Part shown: piece by piece, positions 1-8,125 of the stretch
How positions within the stretch are numbered: position 1 is the first letter of the stretch
Layout: each line of letters begins with the position of its first letter
From: a virus
Strand: one strand, 5' to 3'
Virus record (IMG/VR): IMGVR_UViG_3300027574_000005
Location: 1-27,172 of that record
Length of the DNA stretch: 27,172 nt
Program-made: the position numbers and the translations under genes
The notes under the pieces: model-generated
Seen by the model: only the letters and a program-made list of their open reading frames with translations
Told to the model about the DNA's origin: nothing
Database searches by the model: none

Positions 1-921
1 TATAGCAGGGGTTGTTGTTGGGTTAGCCACGGTACCGCTAAAACCATTTGCTGTTGCCACGCTCACACTCGTGACGGTGCCACCGCTGCCTGTGGCGACA
101 AGCGTGCTGCCAGAGAAAGCAAGCCCTGCACCCAAGGTAATTGCAGCCGCATTACCCAACGAACCTGTTGCATTTCCAACCAAAGATGAAGATGCTACTT
201 GCTGAAATTTAGCGTAGGTTACGGCGTTAGCTGCGATGGTTGCAGTAAATGTTCCGGTGCCTGAACCGATAACATCCCCCATCAGCCCAATTGTCTGGTC
301 GCCTGTATTTGTGCCGCTCAAGTTACTTCCGGTTACCGTTCCCACCGCTGCAACACTGTTGGGCGTGATGGCGCCCAAGGTAAAAGTTAGAGCGGGTGTT
401 GTAGTGGGATTAGCAACAGAAGCTGAGACCCCATTTGCACTCACAACGCTCACCATGCTGACGGTACCACCAGGAGATGCAATTACAATCCAGTTGGCAT
501 TTGTGCTGGGCGGAAGCTGTTGCAAAATGTACGTCGTATTTGTATCGGTTTGTACGGCAACATCACCTACATTTGCACTTAAAGCTAGTCGCGCGGCTTG
601 GTTGGCGACAACATACGTATTGTTAATAGTCAGGGGTGGTATTTGTGAGGCTGGAACTAAGCCACCGCTATCTAAAGTAGCCACACCATTTGCCATGCCA
701 GGCACGCCGCCATAAGACAGGAGGTGACCTGATGTACCAGAAAATACCGCTATTGCACCATCCGTTGGAGCGCTAACAGCGTTTACAAATTGAGTAATAA
801 ATTGCTGCCCGGTAATAACGTAATCATCGGTTAAATCGAATGGCGATCGACCCAGATACAATTTATCTGTAGCTAGTAAAGAGCCGGCTACATTTACGAT
901 TTGATTAATATTCATGCCCAT
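1..921 (-). CDS. phage tail fibre protein, N-terminal part (3' end outside window)
   Basis: The frame stays open for 307 codons from ATG 921 and runs off the left edge, so the C-terminus is missing. GGGG sits nine bases before this ATG; a second ATG lies at 915. The protein is rich in Gly, Ser, Thr, Ala and Val and starts MGMNINQIVNVAGSLLATDK. A module of the type GTVTSVSV-ANGFSGTVANPTTTP occurs twice, around 375-471 and 1-97, which is typical of repeat-built fibre shafts of tailed phages. It is the last gene seen in the late operon, after the tailspike-like gene, as expected for a receptor-binding protein. The receptor and any C-terminal chaperone or enzyme domain cannot be seen. Fibre role is inferred from composition, repeats and position. 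Confidence 0.8.
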   Translation of the reverse strand, partial: MGMNINQIVNVAGSLLATDKLYLGRSPFDLTDDYVITGQQFITQFVNAVSAPTDGAIAVFSGTSGHLLSYGGVPGMANGVATLDSGGLVPASQIPPLTINNTYVVANQAARLALSANVGDVAVQTDTNTTYILQQLPPSTNANWIVIASPGGTVSMVSVVSANGVSASVANPTTTPALTFTLGAITPNSVAAVGTVTGSNLSGTNTGDQTIGLMGDVIGSGTGTFTATIAANAVTYAKFQQVASSSLVGNATGSLGNAAAITLGAGLAFSGSTLVATGSGGTVTSVSVATANGFSGTVANPTTTPAI

Positions 922-927
922 TATATT

Positions 928-1071
928 TTACCCCAGCAATTCAAAATTCTGACCATTTAATAATAGAAAATCCTGTCCATCCAAAAATTCAAAATTATCA
1001 TCAGGGGGAGGAGCGCTACCGCCCCCGTCCGGTGGTGATGACCAGACTGTGGGTGCCCATGAAAAAATCAT
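928..1071 (-). CDS. small late-operon protein with FELL/DGQDF-type repeats
   Basis: This is a 47-aa protein. I place the start at ATG 1071 because it overlaps the upstream stop as ATGA (1068-1071), although the frame extends to 1125. After a Trp-containing start (MIFSWAPTVW) comes a Pro/Gly-rich linker and then a C-terminal run of three related units: NFEFLDGQ, DFLLLNGQ and NFELLG. Tandem units of this kind are seen in small proteins near phage tail genes, but I cannot assign a function. It ends seven bases before the fibre gene, so the two are probably co-translated. It could be a fibre-tip or adaptor peptide (inference). Confidence 0.6.
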   Translation of the reverse strand: MIFSWAPTVWSSPPDGGGSAPPPDDNFEFLDGQDFLLLNGQNFELLG

Positions 1072-1391
1072 ACGAACCACTCCATGTTGGTAATGCCGGC
1101 ACCTATACGTGAAACTCCCCAACAAGAGAGAGGAACAAGTCCGTTATGACCAATCGTCCATGTGAGCACTTGGCCATTCTCAGCCAAATAATCAAACGAA
1201 GTATCCATGGTTAAATCAACAATCGTATTAAACCCACGACATCTCACTTGCGAGTTAGTATTTGAATTTGCTTGGTTCACATAGAACGCCTCATTAACCA
1301 CCACAGGAAAGCTATATACTGGGACTTGAATCGAGCGTGGATCGGGGGTCCACAATAATTGATTACCATTCATTGGAATTTGTAAAGGCAT
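1068..1391 (-). CDS. small structural-type protein of unknown function
   Basis: This 107-aa protein has a good ribosome-binding site (AGGAG, eight bases before the ATG) and lies three bases downstream of the tailspike-like gene. It starts MPLQIPMNGNQLLWTPDPRS, has no signal peptide, membrane segment or enzyme motif, and looks like a compact beta-rich domain with two Cys. It couples to the next gene by an ATGA overlap. Its place between two receptor-binding candidates suggests a fibre-associated or tail-associated part, but I do not recognise the family. Confidence 0.7.
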   Translation of the reverse strand: MPLQIPMNGNQLLWTPDPRSIQVPVYSFPVVVNEAFYVNQANSNTNSQVRCRGFNTIVDLTMDTSFDYLAENGQVLTWTIGHNGLVPLSCWGVSRIGAGITNMEWFV

Positions 1392-1394
1392 TTT

Positions 1395-3569
1395 CTAAGC
1401 TCCTAATAAAGATGTTGCGACAAAGTCAAAATAAACAGTAGGCGCATATGGTAAAGTGGTTCCATTTGGAAAAGTTAATGCACCTGCGCCCAATCCAACA
1501 GAAATAGTATTTACGCCGCCCCCCACTTGAAATGCAGTCACATCGTGAGTGCCAGCGCTGATTGGCGCGCTTGCATTAACAAATAAAATGTAAGCTGTGC
1601 TGACAGCTCCGGTATAAGAGCTGTATATAGTTGTGACAGGAATGCCATACATTTCTTGAGGAAGAAAAATGGTTAGCGCCGTTGCGTTTGTACTGGAAGA
1701 AATAGGCCCCGTGTGAGGATAAGTAGTCGCCCCTATTCCCGAATAAGAATAAACAGGGAAACTGTATCCTTCCGTTTGTGTGATAAAGCCCGCAGGTACT
1801 CCTAATCCATAAGAGCGAACAACATAACGTCTACATTTATCTAATACGATACCAATGTCTTCATTTGGTGCTAAGGATGCAGTTTGATTTCTAACTAGCG
1901 ATGAGTTCCAGAAATTAACTGAGGATGCTATTCCCATATCAGCAGAATCACACCAAATAAAAACACCGTAACAGGTAGCCGAAGGTAAGTCCTGGGCGTT
2001 TAATACATTAAAGTTTAAATCTGTATCATCAGGAATAAAATCTGCAACAGCAGATGCGTATGTCCATGCCGAGTTTAGTGATGGATTAGTTCCGGCTACA
2101 TTCCATGAGGTCACTGCATTTCTAGGAACAGAAGCAGACGACGTATTGCTAGCTAAAACTGCCATTTTGAATGTATGGGGTGTGGTTGATGTCGTTAATA
2201 CCGCACACAATGACACAAGATATTTATTTAAGTTTTCACAATTTAAATCTTCGATAATTTGGAATATACCGAATTTTTTATCAGCCACGACTATTGTAAG
2301 ATTTAATGGAGAGCCAATTGTGCTTGATTGTGTAACAATTCCGTCTCCATCACTTAGTAAAATAGTTTGGTCTGCAATATAGGTTGCATTTGGGACGGTG
2401 GCAATCGTAGCGCCAAATTGTCTTGGATTAGTTAAAAAATCCCATCCGATTAACGCGCTTTCTTGCGAACCATATTGCGCTTGTAAATCTAAATATTCCT
2501 GTAACGTTTCATCATGAACTACTGCATTTACATCTTCAGGAACGCTCATCCCGATTAATGTGGTTCCTTGAGTTGGAGCATGTCCAGCAAGTTCTTCCGG
2601 CAATATTTTTACATACTGTTCATTAATGGTTATATATGGATAATTAATGCCACTACCAGTCTTTTCTTGGAGCGAATAATCAGCAAAAATAGTTTGCTGC
2701 GTTAGCGTTGAGTCTGCTTGATAAACAATAGCGACATAACTTCCTGGGCCAATTGTTTTTCCGCCTACACTAGGAACAGTAAAGGTAGTTGCATATTGCA
2801 ATGGAACATCGGTGGTATTATAGGTTCCAATATTGATATCAACCGTTGTGCTACCGCCCACTCCAAAATTCTGAATAAGCCTTAAGTTAACAACCGATGA
2901 GCCAGACGCATTTAATGCATAAATATAAATTGATGCCGTAATTATCTGGTCATTAAATGACTGAACATTTTCATATGTTTGATAAATATAATTTGAGTTA
3001 ACATCAGCTCCGGCAGACGTAACGGTATATAACAGCGCATAAGGAGGTGAATTTGGAACTATATTAGCGCCCGCGTTATATGTATATCGCTGTATGCTCA
3101 ATATTGCGTTTGTGGTTCCTCTCTCATAAAACCAGTCGTCAGCTATTTCAGTTGTACCAACAGGAAGGTCTGTATCAGAGAAATTGGTGTCGATACTCCA
3201 GAAAGTAAATTGTTCGTTTCGCCCATAATTATCTAGACTTTGATAAGTAATAGAGCTGCCACCACCCCCAGAAGTTGTAGGATAGTTAGGTATTGAATAA
3301 ATAAGCTCACCGGTAAAGTCGAGTATGTTTAATGTATAAAGATTTCCTGTGCTATCAATCTCCCAATAAATAGGATAATTAGTTATACCCGCTTGATTTA
3401 ATGGGAGGGGGTTTGGGGCCGGATTAAGATTGTTTTGATCTAAATAAACTGGCTTCGGCGCTCCTGTAACCGTATCAACGGTAACAAAAAATCCGCCAGC
3501 GTTTGGAAGTCCTGTCCGGGTTGGCACATAGATAAACGGATTTTCGCCTAATACATAACTAATAGTCAT
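1395..3569 (-). CDS. tailspike/tail fibre-like protein with P22-type head-binding N-terminus
   Basis: This is a 724-aa virion protein. Residues 1-95 (NPFIYVPTRTGLPNAGGFF, a PVYLDQ stretch, then LYTLNILDFTGELIYSIPNY) resemble in layout the head-binding domain of P22 tailspike: Pro-rich start, a 'prices paid as columns' beta domain, and a last strand before a Gly-rich hinge (GGGGSS, about 99-104). The rest is Ser/Thr/Asn-rich and beta-like, with sugar-binding-like segments and a conserved-looking LDKCRRY motif near residue 580 that recurs in many phage fibres. No polysaccharide lyase or hydrolase residues are recognisable. The next gene is a second fibre, so host binding may be shared between them. 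Confidence 0.75.
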   Translation of the reverse strand: MTISYVLGENPFIYVPTRTGLPNAGGFFVTVDTVTGAPKPVYLDQNNLNPAPNPLPLNQAGITNYPIYWEIDSTGNLYTLNILDFTGELIYSIPNYPTTSGGGGSSITYQSLDNYGRNEQFTFWSIDTNFSDTDLPVGTTEIADDWFYERGTTNAILSIQRYTYNAGANIVPNSPPYALLYTVTSAGADVNSNYIYQTYENVQSFNDQIITASIYIYALNASGSSVVNLRLIQNFGVGGSTTVDINIGTYNTTDVPLQYATTFTVPSVGGKTIGPGSYVAIVYQADSTLTQQTIFADYSLQEKTGSGINYPYITINEQYVKILPEELAGHAPTQGTTLIGMSVPEDVNAVVHDETLQEYLDLQAQYGSQESALIGWDFLTNPRQFGATIATVPNATYIADQTILLSDGDGIVTQSSTIGSPLNLTIVVADKKFGIFQIIEDLNCENLNKYLVSLCAVLTTSTTPHTFKMAVLASNTSSASVPRNAVTSWNVAGTNPSLNSAWTYASAVADFIPDDTDLNFNVLNAQDLPSATCYGVFIWCDSADMGIASSVNFWNSSLVRNQTASLAPNEDIGIVLDKCRRYVVRSYGLGVPAGFITQTEGYSFPVYSYSGIGATTYPHTGPISSSTNATALTIFLPQEMYGIPVTTIYSSYTGAVSTAYILFVNASAPISAGTHDVTAFQVGGGVNTISVGLGAGALTFPNGTTLPYAPTVYFDFVATSLLGA

Positions 3570-5642
3570 TTATTCATTCCCCTGAGATTGATTTAGTAAG
3601 CCAATTAATAATTTGGCTAATGGTCCGGATGATTCTTGTAATTTTTGAGCGGCCGCATATGGAATGCCCATGTCAACTTGCTGGCCTTTTTTAAGACCGA
3701 TAATTTTTTGAAGTAATTCTGGATCGTTAACTGCCTTACCATTCGCAACTGTCTGAGCCCATGATAAAAGCTTGGCGGCAACATTCGATTTATTACCAGA
3801 CATGGCGTCCTTCAATAAATCATTCATCGCGTTAGTTGATTCAAATATGTTTTGATTCGCTACGTTTGCATACCCGGTTTTAGGATTTAGCATGGCGAGA
3901 AGAGACTCGTAGCCATTAGTCATATTATTTTGAAAGCGTTTAATTTCTTTTAACATCTCAGGATTATCAACAAGCATGTTCATTCGATAATTCCCAATGT
4001 TCTTTAAAATAACATTTAATTTTCCTGGATTTATATAACTTTCACCTAATGCATTTTGCTCTACCGAGCTACTTAATTTGTCAGTCAATAAAGCTTTCTT
4101 ACTATCAGGGGCATTTTTTAAAAACTTAGATAATAAGTTAATCCTCCCAATACCTTTGTTTGGTAAAAAAGTATCAGTAATAGTATTGCTATCGGTAACG
4201 CCATTCACTATTCCAGCTATTTTTCTATCTTTTATTGGAACGATATTTTCTTTATAAAATTTATTGGCGTCTTCATATGCCTGACGCAATTCGGGAATGC
4301 CAGCAGCATCAGCTTTATCCAGACCTTCTTGGATATCTTTTTCTAATGAGCTAGCAAGTTTTGAATAAAGTCCGCGCATTTTTCTATCATTGTCATGCTT
4401 GGCTTTAAACGCTAAATCGTTTAAATCAGACTTAGCAAAAATAGCATCTCGAAATGATAATGGCTTTTTATCTGCTCCCAATATATCTTCCAACATACCA
4501 GAGGCTTCGCCGCGTTTATTAATACCGACAGCTCTTTTCATTCTTTCAATATCATTTTTTTCTAACCCAGCATTTCTTAATAAATTTTTCTTACTGACTT
4601 TTAAATCTAAATTATTATTATCAGCAATCTCGCTTACCATTGAATATAGATGTCTATTTTCCTCTTCCAACGTATCAACATGATTCACAACGGAGTTTTC
4701 TAGAAAATTAGATACTTCGCTTTTGTCCATTTTGTTAGTAAGTTTTTCAAATAACTGATTAGCTTGTTTCCCGAGCATAGAACCCATTTGTTGAATCTTT
4801 TTAGCCGCGTCCTTGGAAAATCCAGGAACTGTTGGCAGCGTGTTCATCTCAAGTTTATGTACGTTAGGGTTTTGAAGGGCCATCCCAGCCATGGGCGTCG
4901 TCCCTTTAGCATCCTTTATAACTTGCTCAAGCTCTTCTACATCACCCCCAAAGAAATCAGCTATTTTCTTAATAGCGTTATGTTTAGTAGCGCCTTTTAC
5001 GGTTGCCCCCACCACATCCGCTCCCGCTTTTCCAATTGGGGATACAAGACTTCCGATGGTTAATCCTTCGCTAACATCTTCTCCGGGAGAGGTGGTGGCT
5101 GCTCCAAAGGCAGCCCCCCCCGGAATAGTTTTAGCAAGAGCTGAGCCATATTTAGTGGCTTTGTTTTTGTTTATTAAACCACGCAACGTTTCAACTGCTT
5201 TAGGTAATAATTTTGATGCGCCTTCTGCGGCCATCCCCAGACCTTTGCCAATAGCCATTTCAGCGCCACCGCCCAAAGCCATTGCAGGAAGCATGTTTGC
5301 AAATTCTTTAGTGGCCATTTGAGATATGCCGGGGTCAGTTTTTTCATAATCTAGCCCCATGCTCTTTTCTAACTTTTCAGCTGAATCTTTAATCCAGTCT
5401 GGAAGGCCCAAGCTAGATCCAAGTCGTCCCAATGCCCCAATACTTTCACCTAGCCCTGCTTTTATAGCGGCAACATTAGGATTGGTCCTTTCAATTAAAT
5501 CATCATATTTTTTATAATTATTTTTTTCTATCTGTTTATCATAAAGCGCCACCATTTCATCTGCAGAAAGGCGTTTCGCACCAGTATTTGTTTTGGATTT
5601 ATCGTAAGTTTCAATCATTTGGTCGACAGTTAATCTAGGCAT
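3570..5642 (-). CDS. large internal virion / DNA ejection protein candidate
   Basis: I choose ATG 5642 (690 aa) because TGAGG lies six bases upstream; an earlier in-frame ATG at 5654 lacks a good ribosome-binding site. The N-terminal 60 residues contain two similar units (LTVDQMIETYDKSK and LSADEMVALYDKQ). Residues about 100-240 are Gly/Ala-rich and could insert in or cross a membrane; the remainder is Lys-rich and helical. Position between the tail factors and the fibre, and size, match the third and largest ejection protein of P22-like phages (gp16 role). I see no lytic transglycosylase motif. Family membership is inferred from synteny only. Confidence 0.6.
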   Translation of the reverse strand: MPRLTVDQMIETYDKSKTNTGAKRLSADEMVALYDKQIEKNNYKKYDDLIERTNPNVAAIKAGLGESIGALGRLGSSLGLPDWIKDSAEKLEKSMGLDYEKTDPGISQMATKEFANMLPAMALGGGAEMAIGKGLGMAAEGASKLLPKAVETLRGLINKNKATKYGSALAKTIPGGAAFGAATTSPGEDVSEGLTIGSLVSPIGKAGADVVGATVKGATKHNAIKKIADFFGGDVEELEQVIKDAKGTTPMAGMALQNPNVHKLEMNTLPTVPGFSKDAAKKIQQMGSMLGKQANQLFEKLTNKMDKSEVSNFLENSVVNHVDTLEEENRHLYSMVSEIADNNNLDLKVSKKNLLRNAGLEKNDIERMKRAVGINKRGEASGMLEDILGADKKPLSFRDAIFAKSDLNDLAFKAKHDNDRKMRGLYSKLASSLEKDIQEGLDKADAAGIPELRQAYEDANKFYKENIVPIKDRKIAGIVNGVTDSNTITDTFLPNKGIGRINLLSKFLKNAPDSKKALLTDKLSSSVEQNALGESYINPGKLNVILKNIGNYRMNMLVDNPEMLKEIKRFQNNMTNGYESLLAMLNPKTGYANVANQNIFESTNAMNDLLKDAMSGNKSNVAAKLLSWAQTVANGKAVNDPELLQKIIGLKKGQQVDMGIPYAAAQKLQESSGPLAKLLIGLLNQSQGNE

Positions 5643-6651
5643 TATTAGCCTCATTTAATATTCTTGACATTACTTCGGGAGAAACGCCTTTTTTCCTAGC
5701 GGCCGCCACCACTTCCTTATCTGTAGGCGAATAAATTTCCTGGTAAGAAGAGTGGTCTTTTATTGTGGGGCTTCTAGAATTTGCAGGAGATTTAACCCTG
5801 TTAGAATCTCTAAATCCAAATGATTTACCCATATTGTTTGCAATAAAAGTTTGCATATCTTCCCTGGAAGCATTTTCGTCGGCATCATCTCTTCCAACAG
5901 CAATTAAAGGCTCCCCCTTTCCTAGGTGATATTGAGATTGTAAAAATCTATCTTTAAAATCACCTAGCGTAGCGGCTACTCTATTAGCATATACTTCCGC
6001 TGTATCACCCTTTCGGGGAGCAAATAACTCGATATTTCTATGCATAGTTTCGTTTGTCTTTCCCTGGTTCATAACAAGGCTGGCGGTTTCCGCAGCTCGT
6101 GTTATTGCATCTAATGCAATGCCTGATTTGCTTAATACTGCAATTTGTTTCGGAGTTGCTTCATTCATAGCATAAGCTGAGGCTGCATCAATTAATTTAT
6201 TCATGTCCCCTTTAAAATTGGTTCCTGAATATTCAATTCCTTGAGTAATTTGCTCAACAGCTTCCTCTAACTGTGGGTAAGCAGTAATAGAAGCCTGAGC
6301 TTTAGATTGTTGGTCAGGACGAAGTTTAATATATAAACCGGGACGCCCAGATGCCGTAGCCTGAACAAAAGGCTCTCCACTATTTTTTTGTTGCTGCACA
6401 AATCTTTGTTGCGACAATTGTTGCCGAGGATTTAGGCCGCCATTATTTGCCATATTGGCGGTAGCCTGGCGCATGCGAGCAATAGACGCCCTAATCTGCT
6501 GTATGCGTTCAGCTTGCATTGCCTCAGTATCAGCCAGACGCCTATCTCCCTGGTCTAGTCGGCGCTTTTGATTGCCCTCCATTTCACGCTGGTGGTCTAA
6601 TCTACTAGCCTGAACAAAAGGTTCTAAAAATGAATTACCGTATCGTGTCAT
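5635..6651 (-). CDS. probable ejection/internal virion protein
   Basis: This is a 338-aa protein with a highly charged, Gln/Arg-rich N-terminus (residues about 12-70, coiled-coil-like, with repeated QQ) followed by a helical domain and a basic C-terminus. It overlaps the upstream stop as TAATG and overlaps the following gene by eight bases, so the three genes 7334-3570 form one translational unit. In P22 the equivalent slot holds gp7, gp20 and gp16, the proteins released into the host envelope at infection. Sequence identity to those is not recognisable to me; the role is inferred from order and composition. Confidence 0.55.
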   Translation of the reverse strand: MTRYGNSFLEPFVQASRLDHQREMEGNQKRRLDQGDRRLADTEAMQAERIQQIRASIARMRQATANMANNGGLNPRQQLSQQRFVQQQKNSGEPFVQATASGRPGLYIKLRPDQQSKAQASITAYPQLEEAVEQITQGIEYSGTNFKGDMNKLIDAASAYAMNEATPKQIAVLSKSGIALDAITRAAETASLVMNQGKTNETMHRNIELFAPRKGDTAEVYANRVAATLGDFKDRFLQSQYHLGKGEPLIAVGRDDADENASREDMQTFIANNMGKSFGFRDSNRVKSPANSRSPTIKDHSSYQEIYSPTDKEVVAAARKKGVSPEVMSRILNEANNA

Positions 6652-7334
6652 TATTTAGTTCCTTTTGGTTTGCTAAATAACCTATCCATAAAATAGACGT
6701 CGCCAGGAATGCGCATCAAAGAGTGCAACATATTAGTGAGGCCTCGTTGATGATTGGCTGAATTGCGGTCGGCAGAATTAACCTCCATTTGTCCCGTACG
6801 CATAGCATTTCCTGACATCTCTTTAGACGCACCATACTCAGTACCTAACATGCTTTGGAACATCTTTGCTAAACTTGCACCCTGCTTGTTGTAATCGCCA
6901 AATAATTCATGCTGAACATCAAAGCTGCCTAATACATTACTTAAAAATTGCTGCATATCTTGAGAGCCGATGATATTTCCGATTTCAGAGTCGATAAGTT
7001 CCTGGTTAGCAGAACCACCCATCCCCTGCGCATTCATTTGATTATCAGCTGCAGATGTTGCAAATTGCTGTTGATATTGAGCCATGGGACTTTCTTCGTA
7101 TTGACCCATAACATGATTTAACATGTCGACGGGAGAGAGATTCATGTAGTCATAAAACTTTTTGTGATAATCAGGAAGTTGACCGTATTTTCCCATCATT
7201 CCGTAAAGCGTATTACGACCCCAATCAAAATCTTGACCGGCATTTTGCGTATAAGGACTTAATGACTGCTGAGCGCGGTCATATCCTTGTTCAGCATATT
7301 TGTTCGCATTACTTTTTTGGCTGAAAATACCCAT
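6651..7334 (-). CDS. probable ejection/internal virion protein, small
   Basis: This 227-aa protein starts MGIFSQKSNANKYAEQGYD and is rich in Gln, Met, Asn and Gly, with a helical pattern and no enzyme motif. Small Met/Gln-rich proteins starting MGxF at this position are common among DNA-transfer proteins of P22-like and other podoviruses. It ends MDRLFSKPKGTK and its stop overlaps the next start. Its place as the first of the three tandem candidates corresponds to P22 gp7. The assignment rests on context and composition. Confidence 0.55.
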   Translation of the reverse strand: MGIFSQKSNANKYAEQGYDRAQQSLSPYTQNAGQDFDWGRNTLYGMMGKYGQLPDYHKKFYDYMNLSPVDMLNHVMGQYEESPMAQYQQQFATSAADNQMNAQGMGGSANQELIDSEIGNIIGSQDMQQFLSNVLGSFDVQHELFGDYNKQGASLAKMFQSMLGTEYGASKEMSGNAMRTGQMEVNSADRNSANHQRGLTNMLHSLMRIPGDVYFMDRLFSKPKGTK

Positions 7335-7342
7335 CTCTTACC

Positions 7343-8125
7343 TCATGTCAACGTGTTGCACGTGATTGTTTCTAAAATATGATTAACTACTAACGGGGTA
7401 CTTAAATCTGATAGTTCCGCTTTTAAATAAAAAATATCGAAATCCAAACTTTCAGAATAAGCATTGTCAATATTGAATTGAAATTGTGTATAAGGATTTG
7501 ACCCTAAATCAGTATCGCCAAAATCGGGCATTTGAATATCAGTATTAATAAAATTAAATGCCTTCTGCAAATAAATTCCCCCACCATTCGTCATGCCAAT
7601 TCCTGGTGTATTGGCTGAAAAACTACATGCAGGTGATTTCAACTGCCCCGTATTATTATTTCTGATAATGGCAGATAAGCTTATTAGCTGGCCGCTTAAC
7701 GAGTCGGAACGAAACTGGCCCGTGGTAGAAAAGTTTTGATTCAGCAGCGATAATGGCGTCGCTAATACAGGAACTTGTACATTTAAGTAGTTAATAGAGC
7801 CCGAAGCGGAGCGTTGCGTTCCGGTATAAGCCGTGGGCGTTAAGGTAAATGTATTGCCCGTCCCGTTACTGACAAACCACTTGCTAAATATCTCAGTTAA
7901 ATCTGTACTTGCTTGCGTAACCGGTGCATACATATTGCTTGATAGAACATTAAAGTCAGGATTTCTCAATATATATTCTTGTGCGCGATTAATTAGTGAA
8001 TTTGAATTGGCATGCAACGAGCTAAATAATCGCTGATAATCAATAGATGCCACTCCTTGTTCGTCTGCAACGGTTGACCAATTAGGAGGGTTTGAGATGT
8101 TTTGAACAATAGTTTCATCTGTCAT
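7343..8125 (-). CDS. late structural protein of unknown function
   Basis: This 260-aa protein overlaps the gp10-like gene by ATGA and precedes the ejection genes. It begins with an acidic helical stretch (TDETIVQNISNPPNWSTVADEQG) and continues as a Ser/Thr/Asn-rich beta domain, as in many tail or capsid-decorating proteins. In P22 the gp26 tail needle follows gp10, but this protein lacks the long heptad-repeat coiled coil expected of a needle, so I do not call it gp26. A tail hub, plug or fibre-attachment role is possible. Confidence 0.6.
   Translation of the reverse strand: MTDETIVQNISNPPNWSTVADEQGVASIDYQRLFSSLHANSNSLINRAQEYILRNPDFNVLSSNMYAPVTQASTDLTEIFSKWFVSNGTGNTFTLTPTAYTGTQRSASGSINYLNVQVPVLATPLSLLNQNFSTTGQFRSDSLSGQLISLSAIIRNNNTGQLKSPACSFSANTPGIGMTNGGGIYLQKAFNFINTDIQMPDFGDTDLGSNPYTQFQFNIDNAYSESLDFDIFYLKAELSDLSTPLVVNHILETITCNTLT

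Noticed and set aside
236-715. Plus-strand open frame of 159 codons
   Set aside because: It lies antisense to the tail fibre, has Pro/Val/Thr-rich noise composition and no ribosome-binding site; the minus-strand frame is open throughout and gives a typical fibre sequence.
928-1125. Longer version of the 47-aa protein starting at 1125
   Set aside because: It would overlap the upstream gene by 58 bases; the ATGA start at 1071 fits the operon's coupling pattern.
4390-5322. Plus-strand open frames inside the ejection-protein gene
   Set aside because: They are mirror images of a Lys/Ala/Gly-rich coding strand, with no start signals and no recognisable product.
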